DNA of 43,655 bases from Candidatus Omnitrophota bacterium (lineage in GTDB: Bacteria; Omnitrophota; Omnitrophia; Omnitrophales; Aquincolibacteriaceae): the NCBI GenBank assembly GCA_030698625.1, contig JAUYMS010000047.1:76210-119864 (forward strand), read 5' to 3'. The notes below the pieces were generated by a model that was given only the letters and a program-made list of their open reading frames with translations, did no database searches and had not been told where the DNA came from. The translations under genes and the position numbers were made by a program. The stretch's first letter is position 1. Every line of letters begins with the position of its first letter. This document shows, piece after piece, positions 1-8,716 of this stretch.

Positions 1-3000
1 CGAACTGATTTAGTGACACCTTCCTGCCGCTCCCAGGTACTGTTGGCGGTAAGTGTCGGCATCCAGTTGTGGACGTAATTCTCTCCGCCGACCCCATTGT
101 GAACACGGCCGTACCGGCTCGGCGCTTTTTCCTGCTGCTCCTCGTCGACATCCGCACCGAATAACTGCCTAACAAAATCGACGGGACGAGTCCCTTGAGG
201 GCCGCTACGTTCGGCTTGTTGAATGCCGCCAAAGGGTGAAGCGTGTCCGGTTCGGACTGGGCGATGCCGTTGCTCTGCGCCGCTCGCCCCGCCTGACTCG
301 GTTTCCGCAACACCGCGCCCGTCGGTCACTGAAGGCGTCGTCCTTTGTTCCGACGGCACTGTGATATTTTGTGTCCCCTGCGGCGGGGCTTGCCGCACGG
401 GCTCTTGCCGCTCGGGGGCCGCAACCGTCGGCGCGTCGACTACTTGCTGTTGCGTAGCCTCAGGCTCGCTCTCTTCGGCTTGCTCGGCTCCGCTCCGGCT
501 CTCTGCGCGGTCCTCTTCCAACTGCCTGACCCATTCAGCCTGTTCCTTTTGATCGGCCGCTTGCTTAGCTGCTTTCCGGTCCGCACGCGCTCTTTCCCGC
601 TTAACTTGCCCCACCAAGAGATCTTCCACTTCCGAGCGCTGTTCATTGACGTAATCCCGCACATCGATCTGCCGCGAATAGGGTTTTCCATCGCCGCGCC
701 AATCCCCTTCGATCGCCAAGCGCCTCACCGGTTGCAAATACACGTGCAACTCACCCGAATCACCGGGAACGACTCCATACTCTAGCGCGGGTTTAAACCC
801 GGCGTACCCAAAGAGTGCGGCAGCCACATCGTTGGCTGTTCCGGACGACAGAACGATTTTGCCCGCGCCGGTACCTGCCAGACGGCCATGGCGAATCTGA
901 GCGGCCCGGGCCGCATCGGCAATGCTGTCGTAAGTTTGGTCCCGGTACCCCTTAAAATTAACGGCCCCTTGATTCTCCGTAGCGCTTTCGTCGAAGACGG
1001 CATTTTCGGCAAGAAACCTCAGCACGACTTCGAGTTTTTCCGCGTCCGTTGAAGCCTGATCAATGTCTTGTGCGAGCGAAGGGAAATACACAGCTACGGC
1101 ATCGATTTCATTCTGCGGAAACAGCGGTGTGGTGCCGTACTGCTTTATATCCACGTCATCGTAATAAGCAATCCGCGTAACGACGGTCACTGTCACCGTA
1201 TAACTGTGCGCGTGGGGCGTGAGGTAAAAGGCGATGTTGTCACCGGCCCTTTCCCAAAACGCCTCGTCCATCGGTCTCAATTCGCCGGTAGCAGGGTCTT
1301 CGACATAAGCCTCTACGGATTCAATTTCGCCCGAATGATAAGTTGGCAGCGGAAAATTCTCGGTGCCGCTCACGACGTAGGGAATAGTGACTTCCGTGCG
1401 TTGTTGCGTCAGCGGAGCCCTATGAGACCGGCCATGTCTGCCCGACCCTCTTCGCGCCGTCGTATCCTCCGAACCCCTTGTCTCGATACGCGACCGTGTC
1501 CATTGATTGTCCGGACCTCGCTGATCGAAGGCGACAATCAAAGGTTCACCGGCGATGGCGTTTTTCACACTGCCGTAATTGACTATGCTCGCGGATCCAA
1601 GTAGGTCGTTGACTCCCGCACCGTTAACATTACGATCCAAAGTGACGTAGTCCGTGCTCAGAGGTTCGCCGGTTTCAAGGGTGGCACCCAAACTGCGGAG
1701 TGGCAAATGCGATGAAACCACCGGCCTGGGATTGGAGGCCTGCGGCCCTGTATTTTCGGGGAGTTCGACGGACGGCGCCGTTTCGCTTCGTGAGGGAATC
1801 GTTACGACCTGCGGTCCGGCAAGTTCCTGCTCTGCCTTGTCGAGATCTTCAAAGGTAAGGACGAGATATCTTCCGAGTTCTTCGGCTAGGCGAATTCGAT
1901 CGGTCTGGTCCAGCCCCAGCCGCTCTCCGTATAATTTCATTTGCTGGTGCACCCCGGCCTCACTTAACCCAAGACGATCCGCGATCGCCTTCTCGACGAT
2001 CTTGACGTCTCTTTCAGCAAATTTCCTGACGAAGTCCGATTCCGCCTCAGATTTCGCCACAACCTCAGGAGACCTCACCTCGGGCTCTACAACTACGATA
2101 GGCGCGGGTTCGCGCACCGGAGCAGTCGTGCCGCGATTGAGGAAGGTCGGCAGCACCATCGCGACCAAGAGAGATACGATACCGACCGTGCGTATGACGG
2201 CGGGACGAATACGGCCGAGACCCGTAATATTTAGAAACCATCTCAGAAACCACGCTGCAAAACTCACACGCACCGGTTTTGGTTTTCGTTCCGTCAAGTC
2301 CGCATTGCTAAATCTCTTACTCAGTTCGGCATTGAGCCCCGCCAGCGGTTCCTTAAACCATGTTCTGTTTCCGGTCTGGCGCTTGTAGACCTCGCCGTCC
2401 ACAAGCACAATGGGTTTACCATCGAGCGTTATCCAGGTTGCGGCAACACCTAATTGGCCCGGAAACCCCCATGCATTTCCCTCTGTGCCGGTCACATACA
2501 CCGGCACCTTCTTCAACGCACTGTTGTCACCGGCAAAGGCGGCCAACTCAGCGCCCTCCAGCCTGCGTAACCTCGGACGCACTGCGTTGAATTCAAAGTC
2601 ATAAATATCCTCATCAATCGGGAGAAATGCCTCACTGTCAAACACGGACCAGCCGTGATCGGGCATGCCCTCGCTTGAAAGCGTGTTCGGAACCAACACC
2701 ATCCCTTCCACCTGCCCCTCTCGAAGAAGCGCTCGAAGCAGCCCCTTCGTGCGCTCTCTTAGGTAGCCTATAAGATCCAGCCCCGGCTGCTCCTTTTGCT
2801 TATGACGAATGTAAACAGCGAGTGAATTCAAAATTGCAACGCGTTGGCGCACAAACTCGCGTTTTGCGGCGGGGTCTTCAATCTTTGAAAGCTCTTCGGT
2901 GAAATCAGCCGGTAATTTCGGCGCAAGCCGGTCGATAACGCTCCGAATCCCCTGAACCACCGCTTCGTCGATCCGGAATTTATCGGCAGAGTTCGGGATA

Positions 3001-5816
3001 TCGCGCCCCGTCGGAAAATCGAGAATCAGTTCTTCCGCCAAGTTGAGACGTTCAGTCTCTCCATGTTGTGACTCTTCGATAAGGTGGCCGCCGACAAACC
3101 CTTCGGTTCGTGTCGTACGCCCGATTTCGCGCGAGGCATAAAGCTTCGTCTCCTCAACACGTGCGGGCGTCGTCTTGCGGGCCCTCGCACGCTCTTCCTT
3201 GAGCTTGCCGGATTGAAGCAGGAATTCTTCGAGCGCTTCGGTAAGCGTCATTCCATAGCCTTCATCTTGCACGACATACCGGTCGGGGCGAAGTTTGATC
3301 GTGACCCCGTTGGTCGCGTACACCGTATTACCGCCTTCCTTGCCGAAATAGACGTAATTCTCCGGGTGGTTAACTTCAGTGACGGTTCGCGCGCCATTCA
3401 CCTTCGTATCGACAGTCACGGGCCCGAGCGTGTTCACACGCAAGCGGGCTGAGATGTCTGCTGCGCGGCGATTGACGTCCTGCGGCGCAACGACTGTCAG
3501 GCGTTGTCCGTGATCAAAACCAAATTTTTCCGCAGGGATCAACTGATACCGGACCACATAAGACCCGCCCTGCTTCCAGAAAATAAACCGGATGCCGGGT
3601 TCGCCTGCGGGCGTTCCGATCTTGCGCGTATCGAGCACGGCATAATCTTCAGGCCGCTTCAATTCGATCAGAAACTGAAGCGAGCCCAGGCTGAGAAATC
3701 CCGACTGTTCCCCCGGAGAAATGCCGCGTGCTTCATCCCCGTACGTTGTCCAGTCGAGGGAGTTTTTCACCTGGCCGTGAAGCGCGACGTCCTGATTGGC
3801 CTGCATACTGATCGTGGCGGTTCGCTTACTCACCACATCATCAAAAGGAGTTCCGCTAAAGGCCTTCTTTGCGAGGGCGTCAAAGGCGTTCGATCCGTAC
3901 CCTTCATAGTTCTCACCCGTTTCCCGCAACCTCTCGATGACTTTCATGAATTTTCCGAGGTCATAACCTTTTAGTTTGAGTTCGAAGGGACTGGAACGAA
4001 GTTCGGAGCGCTCATCGCTTTCGGCAGCCTCTTCTTCATTCAAACCCTGCAGCGCCTGGCCCGGACCGATTAACAAACCCGCGGCATCCCGGACAACCCG
4101 AGCAATGACGTCGCGGAACCCGCGTTGGTGAAAGTCTCCGTCGCGCCAGTGCATCCCCGGCGCCGGTTGGCGCCCCGGGTTCGAATTCGTCACGGCATCA
4201 TCACGAGGCCCGAGCTTCTCTTTTAACATGACCTGGTTCACGTAGTTGTCATGCGGTTCGATGTAATTCATGCGGGGAATGATGCTGACAAAGGAGAGCC
4301 CTTCTTCTTTCATACGCGCAAGCAACCCATCCGTGTGAAAGCCGCCGGTGATGAGAACCGCCCGCTCGACACCGGATGTCTCCAGCTGGCGCATCATATG
4401 CCCCATCATGATCTCTTCCCGTTTCTCGGCGAGCTCGTAAAAGCGAAGGGCTTCCTCGAAAACTTTGTCGATGCCTTCATGAGGCACAGTCTCAACTCGG
4501 GCCGAAAACACGGAAGGCTTAAAGCTATCTGCCCTCTCGCGGACCAGTCCGTAATCATCCCTGCGAAGTTCGAGGTGGAGGAGCTTCGTCAGCACATAAT
4601 GATCGCGATAAAGACCGATGAGCTCACGTTCTTCCGACGATTCGATCAGCGCGTTTGTCACAGCATCACTGGCAACGCGAATTTCTTCATAGAGCGCCTG
4701 ACCGTCAAGCTCCTGGGTCATGATCCACTTGGCGAACACGAACCCAAGATAGTTGTAGGGCTCCCAATCGAATTTCCTGGTCGCCGCTTCTTCATAGAAC
4801 ACCTCAAGAAAACCACGCAGGTCCTTCGGCATGCGGTCGGCCCTGCTCCCAAAGAGCTCGTCGAGCACGGCCATCATGGCTTCGCGGTTTGTCCGGCTAA
4901 TACGGGCTGACGCCAGCCAAGCACGCAGCTTGTTCGCTTCCATCTCGGCTTCCCCCTTGAAACCGAGATCATCGAGCTTGCGCTCGGTGATCGCCAGTTT
5001 GAAGTAGCGAACAAGCTGCGGATATCTGAGTTGGTGGCGGGAGTCACTAAGATCGAGACGTAAATACTCTTTTGTGTATTTCTGAAGCACTTCGATGCGC
5101 GCTAAGACATCGGCATATGAATCCAGGTAAATCAGCCACTCCTTGACGAAGGCGCGCAGCCGCTCGTTCAACTGCGTGGAGGCCACTGCTTCAATGCGCA
5201 TCTTTAATTTTTCCAGAAAGAGGTCGCTCGTATCCTTGTGCGCGTAAACGCGGCGGAAGCTGATAAGGTTATCAAAGTAGAGCTTTTGAGACTCGATCCC
5301 GTAGGTGCGCACCTCGGAACGGTTTTTCAGCAGAAAGATTTCCGGGCCGCCGATCTTGCCATCCTTGAGCAGCTCTTCGGCGATCTTTTCGTTAACAGAA
5401 TCATCTTCAAAAAAACGAAGCAGGTCCGGCGACACCTGCCCGGGTAATCCGCCCTCAACGAAAAGCGTGCGAATATCTGCTTCGCGGTACAGATGGTCGA
5501 GCAGGTCATAGATGCTGCGCTGCGCACTGAGCTGCCCGTGAGCGTCCTGCAGATACACGATCGTTTTACCGGACTCACCTACGAAGAAATCATCGATAAT
5601 GCCGAGGTGCTCCGGGACGCTGAAGGGCGCTTTCTGCGGAACAAAGGCAGGCTCTTTGACGGCGCTGCGAACGGAGGCGCCGCCGACAGAGACGGATACC
5701 GGCGCAGTGGTTGCGGCGTAACCGCTCGAGGGCGTCAGGAGCATGCAGACAGCGACACCCGCCGCTATCACGCGCTCGAACCTTGTAAATTTTCTGTCCT
5801 TCTTATTACGCCCCAT
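1..5816 (-). CDS. Giant secreted multidomain protein, truncated by the left window edge
   Basis: The frame opens at ATG 5816 and has no stop down to base 3, giving at least 1,938 codons; the 3' end lies outside the window. An AAAGGA Shine-Dalgarno lies about 15 nt upstream. Residues 1-35 are a signal peptide (basic start, hydrophobic core VIAAGVAVCMLL). Residues about 55-540 form a ChaN/TraB-like domain with QDAHGQLSAQ near the start and ITGGFH ending at His494, homologous to the head of the giant protein at 20104-36963. RSELR follows at 603-607. The middle contains an isolated DEGYGM (from Asp851) and one membrane helix at about 1207-1227. Residues about 1640-1700 look like a transglutaminase-type fold (TANDVAAALFGYAGF at 1660, His1691) but lack the catalytic Cys. 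The rest is a charged helical stretch and a Gln/Pro-rich tail. Function is unknown; the ORF itself is certain, the domain names are tentative. Confidence 0.85.
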   Translation of the reverse strand, partial: MGRNKKDRKFTRFERVIAAGVAVCMLLTPSSGYAATTAPVSVSVGGASVRSAVKEPAFVPQKAPFSVPEHLGIIDDFFVGESGKTIVYLQDAHGQLSAQRSIYDLLDHLYREADIRTLFVEGGLPGQVSPDLLRFFEDDSVNEKIAEELLKDGKIGGPEIFLLKNRSEVRTYGIESQKLYFDNLISFRRVYAHKDTSDLFLEKLKMRIEAVASTQLNERLRAFVKEWLIYLDSYADVLARIEVLQKYTKEYLRLDLSDSRHQLRYPQLVRYFKLAITERKLDDLGFKGEAEMEANKLRAWLASARISRTNREAMMAVLDELFGSRADRMPKDLRGFLEVFYEEAATRKFDWEPYNYLGFVFAKWIMTQELDGQALYEEIRVASDAVTNALIESSEERELIGLYRDHYVLTKLLHLELRRDDYGLVRERADSFKPSVFSARVETVPHEGIDKVFEEALRFYELAEKREEIMMGHMMRQLETSGVERAVLITGGFHTDGLLARMKEEGLSFVSIIPRMNYIEPHDNYVNQVMLKEKLGPRDDAVTNSNPGRQPAPGMHWRDGDFHQRGFRDVIARVVRDAAGLLIGPGQALQGLNEEEAAESDERSELRSSPFELKLKGYDLGKFMKVIERLRETGENYEGYGSNAFDALAKKAFSGTPFDDVVSKRTATISMQANQDVALHGQVKNSLDWTTYGDEARGISPGEQSGFLSLGSLQFLIELKRPEDYAVLDTRKIGTPAGEPGIRFIFWKQGGSYVVRYQLIPAEKFGFDHGQRLTVVAPQDVNRRAADISARLRVNTLGPVTVDTKVNGARTVTEVNHPENYVYFGKEGGNTVYATNGVTIKLRPDRYVVQDEGYGMTLTEALEEFLLQSGKLKEERARARKTTPARVEETKLYASREIGRTTRTEGFVGGHLIEESQHGETERLNLAEELILDFPTGRDIPNSADKFRIDEAVVQGIRSVIDRLAPKLPADFTEELSKIEDPAAKREFVRQRVAILNSLAVYIRHKQKEQPGLDLIGYLRERTKGLLRALLREGQVEGMVLVPNTLSSEGMPDHGWSVFDSEAFLPIDEDIYDFEFNAVRPRLRRLEGAELAAFAGDNSALKKVPVYVTGTEGNAWGFPGQLGVAATWITLDGKPIVLVDGEVYKRQTGNRTWFKEPLAGLNAELSKRFSNADLTERKPKPVRVSFAAWFLRWFLNITGLGRIRPAVIRTVGIVSLLVAMVLPTFLNRGTTAPVREPAPIVVVEPEVRSPEVVAKSEAESDFVRKFAERDVKIVEKAIADRLGLSEAGVHQQMKLYGERLGLDQTDRIRLAEELGRYLVLTFEDLDKAEQELAGPQVVTIPSRSETAPSVELPENTGPQASNPRPVVSSHLPLRSLGATLETGEPLSTDYVTLDRNVNGAGVNDLLGSASIVNYGSVKNAIAGEPLIVAFDQRGPDNQWTRSRIETRGSEDTTARRGSGRHGRSHRAPLTQQRTEVTIPYVVSGTENFPLPTYHSGEIESVEAYVEDPATGELRPMDEAFWERAGDNIAFYLTPHAHSYTVTVTVVTRIAYYDDVDIKQYGTTPLFPQNEIDAVAVYFPSLAQDIDQASTDAEKLEVVLRFLAENAVFDESATENQGAVNFKGYRDQTYDSIADAARAAQIRHGRLAGTGAGKIVLSSGTANDVAAALFGYAGFKPALEYGVVPGDSGELHVYLQPVRRLAIEGDWRGDGKPYSRQIDVRDYVNEQRSEVEDLLVGQVKRERARADRKAAKQAADQKEQAEWVRQLEEDRAESRSGAEQAEESEPEATQQQVVDAPTVAAPERQEPVRQAPPQGTQNITVPSEQRTTPSVTDGRGVAETESGGASGAEQRHRPVRTGHASPFGGIQQAERSGPQGTRPVDFVRQLFGADVDEEQQEKAPSRYGRVHNGVGGENYVHNWMPTLTANSTWERQEGVTKSV
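3996..4010 (-). repeat. RSELR linker motif, left giant protein (residues 603-607)
   Basis: Encoded by CGC TCC GAA CTT CGT and preceded by Asp-Glu. It sits about 110 residues after the GGFH end of the ChaN-like head, at the junction to the next domain. The same pentapeptide occurs six times in the giant protein at 20104-36963. Confidence 0.8.
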
Positions 5817-5877
5817 AGATTTAGGATTCTTTCCTTTCAAAATCGTCCTTTTTTAAAGTACGCCTAAGTATTAATAA

Positions 5878-5906
5878 AGTATAACTTGCTATAAATTAGC
5901 TCACAA
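5878..5906 (-). promoter_or_regulatory. Sigma70-type promoter of the left giant gene
   Basis: On the minus strand TTGTGA (5906-5901), a 17-nt spacer and TATACT (5883-5878) make a good -35/-10 pair. Transcription would start near 5871, about 55 nt before ATG 5816. The rest of the gap 5817-6115 is AT-rich with no ORF or RNA gene that I recognise. Confidence 0.6.
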
Positions 5907-6115
5907 ATGGTAGGCTCGAGGACACATAAAATGACACAATAAAACATAGATATGCTAGCCCTTGAGCCCTATTAACCGTATAGCCTGCCGACAATCCGGC
6001 AATTCCATAGGCAGGCCTCAGGCAAAATGTTAAGATTCACACTCAACGCCCTAAAACGATAGGCCGATAATAAGTCTCGATAACCCCTTTAACCCAAGTC
6101 GGAGGATTTAGAACA

Positions 6116-6406
6116 ATGAAAAAGATGCTAGCGCTCATGCTTATTCTATTTACAGTATTCGCGTTTTTACCCACGTCAGCTTTTGCGGATAATACGGCCA
6201 CCCACGGTGAGATCACCGGCAAATCCGTGGTGGCAGGTCTCTGCTCCTTGATTATTTGGCCCGGGATCGGTCAGTACGTAAATGATCAGGAAACGAAGAA
6301 GAACTGGACGCACGCGATCGTAGGACTCATTCCCCCGTTTCGTCTCTGGTCGGGCTGGGACGCATTGATTCAACGTAACGGCGGCCGTTGGGACGGCAAG
6401 ATTTGA
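6116..6406 (+). CDS. Small secreted protein, 96 aa
   Basis: ATG 6116 follows a strong GGAGGA Shine-Dalgarno at 6101. Residues 1-24 are a clear signal peptide ending in SAFA. The mature part has a hydrophobic segment around residues 35-55 (LCSLIIWPGIGQYVND) and a second one with PPFRLWSGWDAL; the first resembles small 'GIGQ' inner-membrane or periplasmic proteins but I cannot name a family. The TGA stop overlaps a TTG start of the next gene (TTTGA), so the three small exported proteins 6116-7069 and the GlpD-like gene behind them form one operon and are probably translationally coupled. Confidence 0.85.
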   Translation: MKKMLALMLILFTVFAFLPTSAFADNTATHGEITGKSVVAGLCSLIIWPGIGQYVNDQETKKNWTHAIVGLIPPFRLWSGWDALIQRNGGRWDGKI

Positions 6407-6735
6407 GGATTCCCCTTTTAATTTTGTGTCTGATGTTTTTGTGCGCGGGCTCTCTACGCGCAGAGTTAATGCCGAGTCCGTGGACGCAGGAAGAAATCTA
6501 CACCGATAAGATCACCCACAAACTCGGTTTTGGGTTCTTCAACGCGCTGAACGGATGGACGGGAATTTTCTTTGAACCGATTCGCGAGGAAAATATCACG
6601 ACCGGTCTCTTGAAAGGCTGCGCCTACGCTGTCGCAAACACGTTGGGCGGCGCGCTTCAGATGCTGACCTTCCCGATCCCCTTTGATATTCCGCTCCCTG
6701 ACGGAGGCGTACACTTTGACGCAATCAACAAGTAA
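6403..6735 (+). CDS. Exosortase-associated TIGR04073-type secreted protein
   Basis: I place the start at TTG 6403, which overlaps the upstream stop (TTGA); TTG 6388 in the same frame is the alternative. From 6403 the protein is 110 aa with a signal peptide (RIPLLILCLMFLCAGSLRA). The mature part carries DKITHKLGFGFFNALNGW, then ITTGLLKGCAYAV and a terminal TFPIPFDIP. This is the layout of the TIGR04073 family (putative exosortase system-associated proteins, about 100-130 aa). The next gene is a diverged paralogue with the same TFPIP ending. The molecular function of the family is not known, and no exosortase or PEP-CTERM gene is visible in this window. Confidence 0.75.
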   Translation: MRIPLLILCLMFLCAGSLRAELMPSPWTQEEIYTDKITHKLGFGFFNALNGWTGIFFEPIREENITTGLLKGCAYAVANTLGGALQMLTFPIPFDIPLPDGGVHFDAINK

Positions 6736-7069
6736 CAAGTTTCGCGGTTTTGCACTGACCATTGCCGTGCTCGGCATGATCATGACGGGCACGCCGGCGG
6801 CGCAGGCATCCCCCTGGGCCGAAAACGAAGGTTATTGGGCAAAAACCGGCGGCAAACTGAGGTTCGGTTTACAACACACCCTTTTTTCATGGCTTGCCCC
6901 ATGGCCCGAAGCCCATGATCCGCGCTACGCGACTCAGTGGGAAGGTTTCTGCACCGGCATTGCCAAGACCGTTGTCTACACGGCGAGCGGTATCCTTCAG
7001 CTCGCAACTTTCCCCATTCCTATCGATTTCCCCGATATCGGTCAGGGGTTGCACATCCCAGAACAGTAG
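6716..7069 (+). CDS. Second TIGR04073-like secreted protein
   Basis: The frame is open from 6683, but TTG 6716 has GGAGG nine bases upstream (6703-6707) and gives a clean signal peptide (FALTIAVLGMIMTGTPAAQA), so I prefer it. The coding region then overlaps the 3' end of the previous gene by 20 nt. The mature protein (GGKLRFGLQHTLFSW, then FCTGIAKTVVYTASGILQLATFPIPIDFP) is a paralogue of the preceding protein. Its TAG stop is eight bases before the GlpD-like start. A role at the cell envelope is likely from the signal peptide and family, but nothing more specific can be said. Confidence 0.7.
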   Translation: MTQSTSNKFRGFALTIAVLGMIMTGTPAAQASPWAENEGYWAKTGGKLRFGLQHTLFSWLAPWPEAHDPRYATQWEGFCTGIAKTVVYTASGILQLATFPIPIDFPDIGQGLHIPEQ

Positions 7070-7077
7070 GCAGCAGC

Positions 7078-8325
7078 TTGGACTCCCAACATGACACCGT
7101 TTATGACATTGCCATAATCGGCGGCGGAATTGCCGGCGCGGGCATTGCCCGAGATGCCTCACTCAGAGGCATCAGCGTTATTCTATTCGAGCAGGCGACT
7201 TTCGGCTCGGGCACCAGTTGCAAAACATCCAAACTCATTCACGGCGGTATCCGCTATCTCGAAACCGCATGGCATGCCCTTAAACGACTTCAACTCGGGG
7301 AATTCTGGAAAAATTTCAGATTTGTCTTTCTGGCTCTCCGGGAAACACACATTCTCGAACGCATCGCGCCTGAGTTAGTACGCCCCATCCCCCTGGTCAT
7401 ACCTATCTACAAAAAAGGCGGCCGCAACAAGAACGCCGTCATCTTTGGTTCCATGCTTTACGGACTCATGGCAAATTGCAGCGGCGGAGGCCGCTTTCCA
7501 AAAGTCATGTGGAACAAGGAGCAGGTCCTAGCCTTGGTACCGAACCTCAACCCAAACGGCTTGGTGGGCGGCGTACTCATTTGGGATCACACAACCGATG
7601 ATCAAAGGCTCGTGCAGGTAACAGCGGCCTCTGCCGTAGAAAACGGGGCCAAGACGCTAGAGCAGGCGCGCGTGGTGGAATACGGCTACCGCGAAGATCT
7701 GGAGCGGTATGTCATTACGATTGAGCAAAACGGCGGAGAAGAGAAATACCAGGCGCGGAAGCTAATCAACGCAACCGGGCCGTGGGTCGACCACTTTCGC
7801 CGTCTGACCGGCGAGCACAGGGAAGACTTCCTGGCACCGGTGGCGGGCTCACATATCGAGGTGAAAAAGTTTACCGACTACTCCGTCATCCTCGAAGCAC
7901 AGGATGGCCGTGTGTTCTTTGTGATTAACCGCCACGAGATTGCACGTGTGGGAACGACCGAATGGTTTCAAAATGATCCGGAAGGCACTAAGACTCCGCA
8001 AAGTGATGTGAATTATCTTCTGCGCGCACTCCGCGCACACTTTCCGGAGATGGCATTTAGCGACACCGATATCCTCAGCCGTGACACCGGCATTCGCCCT
8101 CTTGCCCGAAGCAGCAAGACGGCCTCACCAAGCGACATATCAAGGGAACACGAGATTCGGCTGGGACCTTCGGGGGTACTTCATATCCTCGGGGTCAAGT
8201 TGACCGACCACCGGCGCGCTTCCGAGGAAATTGTCGACACTCTTATCCCCGAAATACGCTCCTGGAAGCCCGAAGTCAAAAAACACACACTGACCCGGAA
8301 AACAAAACTGCAAAAGTCAGCTTAA
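7078..8325 (+). CDS. Glycerol-3-phosphate dehydrogenase-like FAD oxidoreductase (GlpD family)
   Basis: GlpD-type enzymes oxidise sn-glycerol 3-phosphate to dihydroxyacetone phosphate at the membrane and pass electrons to quinone. The FAD-binding GxGxxG is IIGGGIAGAG at residues 13-22, followed by a GlpD-like SGTSCKTSKLIHGGIRYLE block (about residues 44-62), INATGPWVD and GIRPLA. The frame is open upstream to 6937, but that part antisenses nothing useful and reads through the preceding gene; TTG 7078 just after the upstream stop puts FAD motif residue 15 where expected. At 415 aa it is shorter than typical GlpD (about 500 aa) and lacks most of the C-terminal helical domain. Last gene of the plus-strand operon; its stop overlaps the convergent 8322-8660 gene by 4 nt. 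Confidence 0.82.
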   Translation: MDSQHDTVYDIAIIGGGIAGAGIARDASLRGISVILFEQATFGSGTSCKTSKLIHGGIRYLETAWHALKRLQLGEFWKNFRFVFLALRETHILERIAPELVRPIPLVIPIYKKGGRNKNAVIFGSMLYGLMANCSGGGRFPKVMWNKEQVLALVPNLNPNGLVGGVLIWDHTTDDQRLVQVTAASAVENGAKTLEQARVVEYGYREDLERYVITIEQNGGEEKYQARKLINATGPWVDHFRRLTGEHREDFLAPVAGSHIEVKKFTDYSVILEAQDGRVFFVINRHEIARVGTTEWFQNDPEGTKTPQSDVNYLLRALRAHFPEMAFSDTDILSRDTGIRPLARSSKTASPSDISREHEIRLGPSGVLHILGVKLTDHRRASEEIVDTLIPEIRSWKPEVKKHTLTRKTKLQKSA

Positions 8326-8660
8326 TCTTTTTTCTTCGCCATCACGGCGATATCCTCTTCGAGATCCGCCAGTTCACGGTTAATCTCGGAAAAACTCCCT
8401 TCCACAAATGCCGCAAGCGTCCCGTTCAACTCAGTGACTGCCTTCCTTTTCTCTTCCACGCTGTTAACCAACGCGCCGACGCGCTCGACGACATCGTCAA
8501 TCTCCGTCTTATTCAGCGCGACTTCACTCTCGCTTGAACGCGGCGCCGTTACCCGGCCCCACAAAGCCATCGCGATGACCGTCACGACGGCTACGACAGT
8601 AAGCACAATAACGCCTGTCTTCACATCCTTCTTCTTCGCCATTACCTTCTCCTTCGTCAT
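8322..8660 (-). CDS. Small single-pass membrane protein with coiled coil
   Basis: 112 aa from ATG 8660 with AAGGAG seven bases upstream. A basic N-terminus (KAKKKDVK-like) precedes one membrane helix (about residues 17-34, VIVLTVVAVVTVIAMALW). The remaining 75 residues are polar, heptad-like and helical (VVERVGALVNSVEEKRKAV). The hexapeptide MAKKKD occurs both near the N-terminus (residues 7-12) and as the last six residues. I do not recognise a family. It is the last gene of the long minus-strand run that starts at citrate synthase. Confidence 0.7.
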   Translation of the reverse strand: MTKEKVMAKKKDVKTGVIVLTVVAVVTVIAMALWGRVTAPRSSESEVALNKTEIDDVVERVGALVNSVEEKRKAVTELNGTLAAFVEGSFSEINRELADLEEDIAVMAKKKD

Positions 8661-8716
8661 TGCCGACTCCTTACGTTAGTCGATAACATAACACACATAG
8701 GGCGTCGGTCTCTACT

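Noticed and set aside
1654-2388. Plus-strand open frame of 244 codons
   Set aside because: Antisense to the continuous minus-strand giant gene, Ser/Arg-rich shadow composition, no ribosome site or recognisable domain.
3255-3900. GHKL/HSP90-type ATPase in the left giant protein (GSNAFDAL and DEGYGM)
   Set aside because: The two motifs are about 208 residues apart, far more than the usual N-box to G1 spacing, and no other box is seen.
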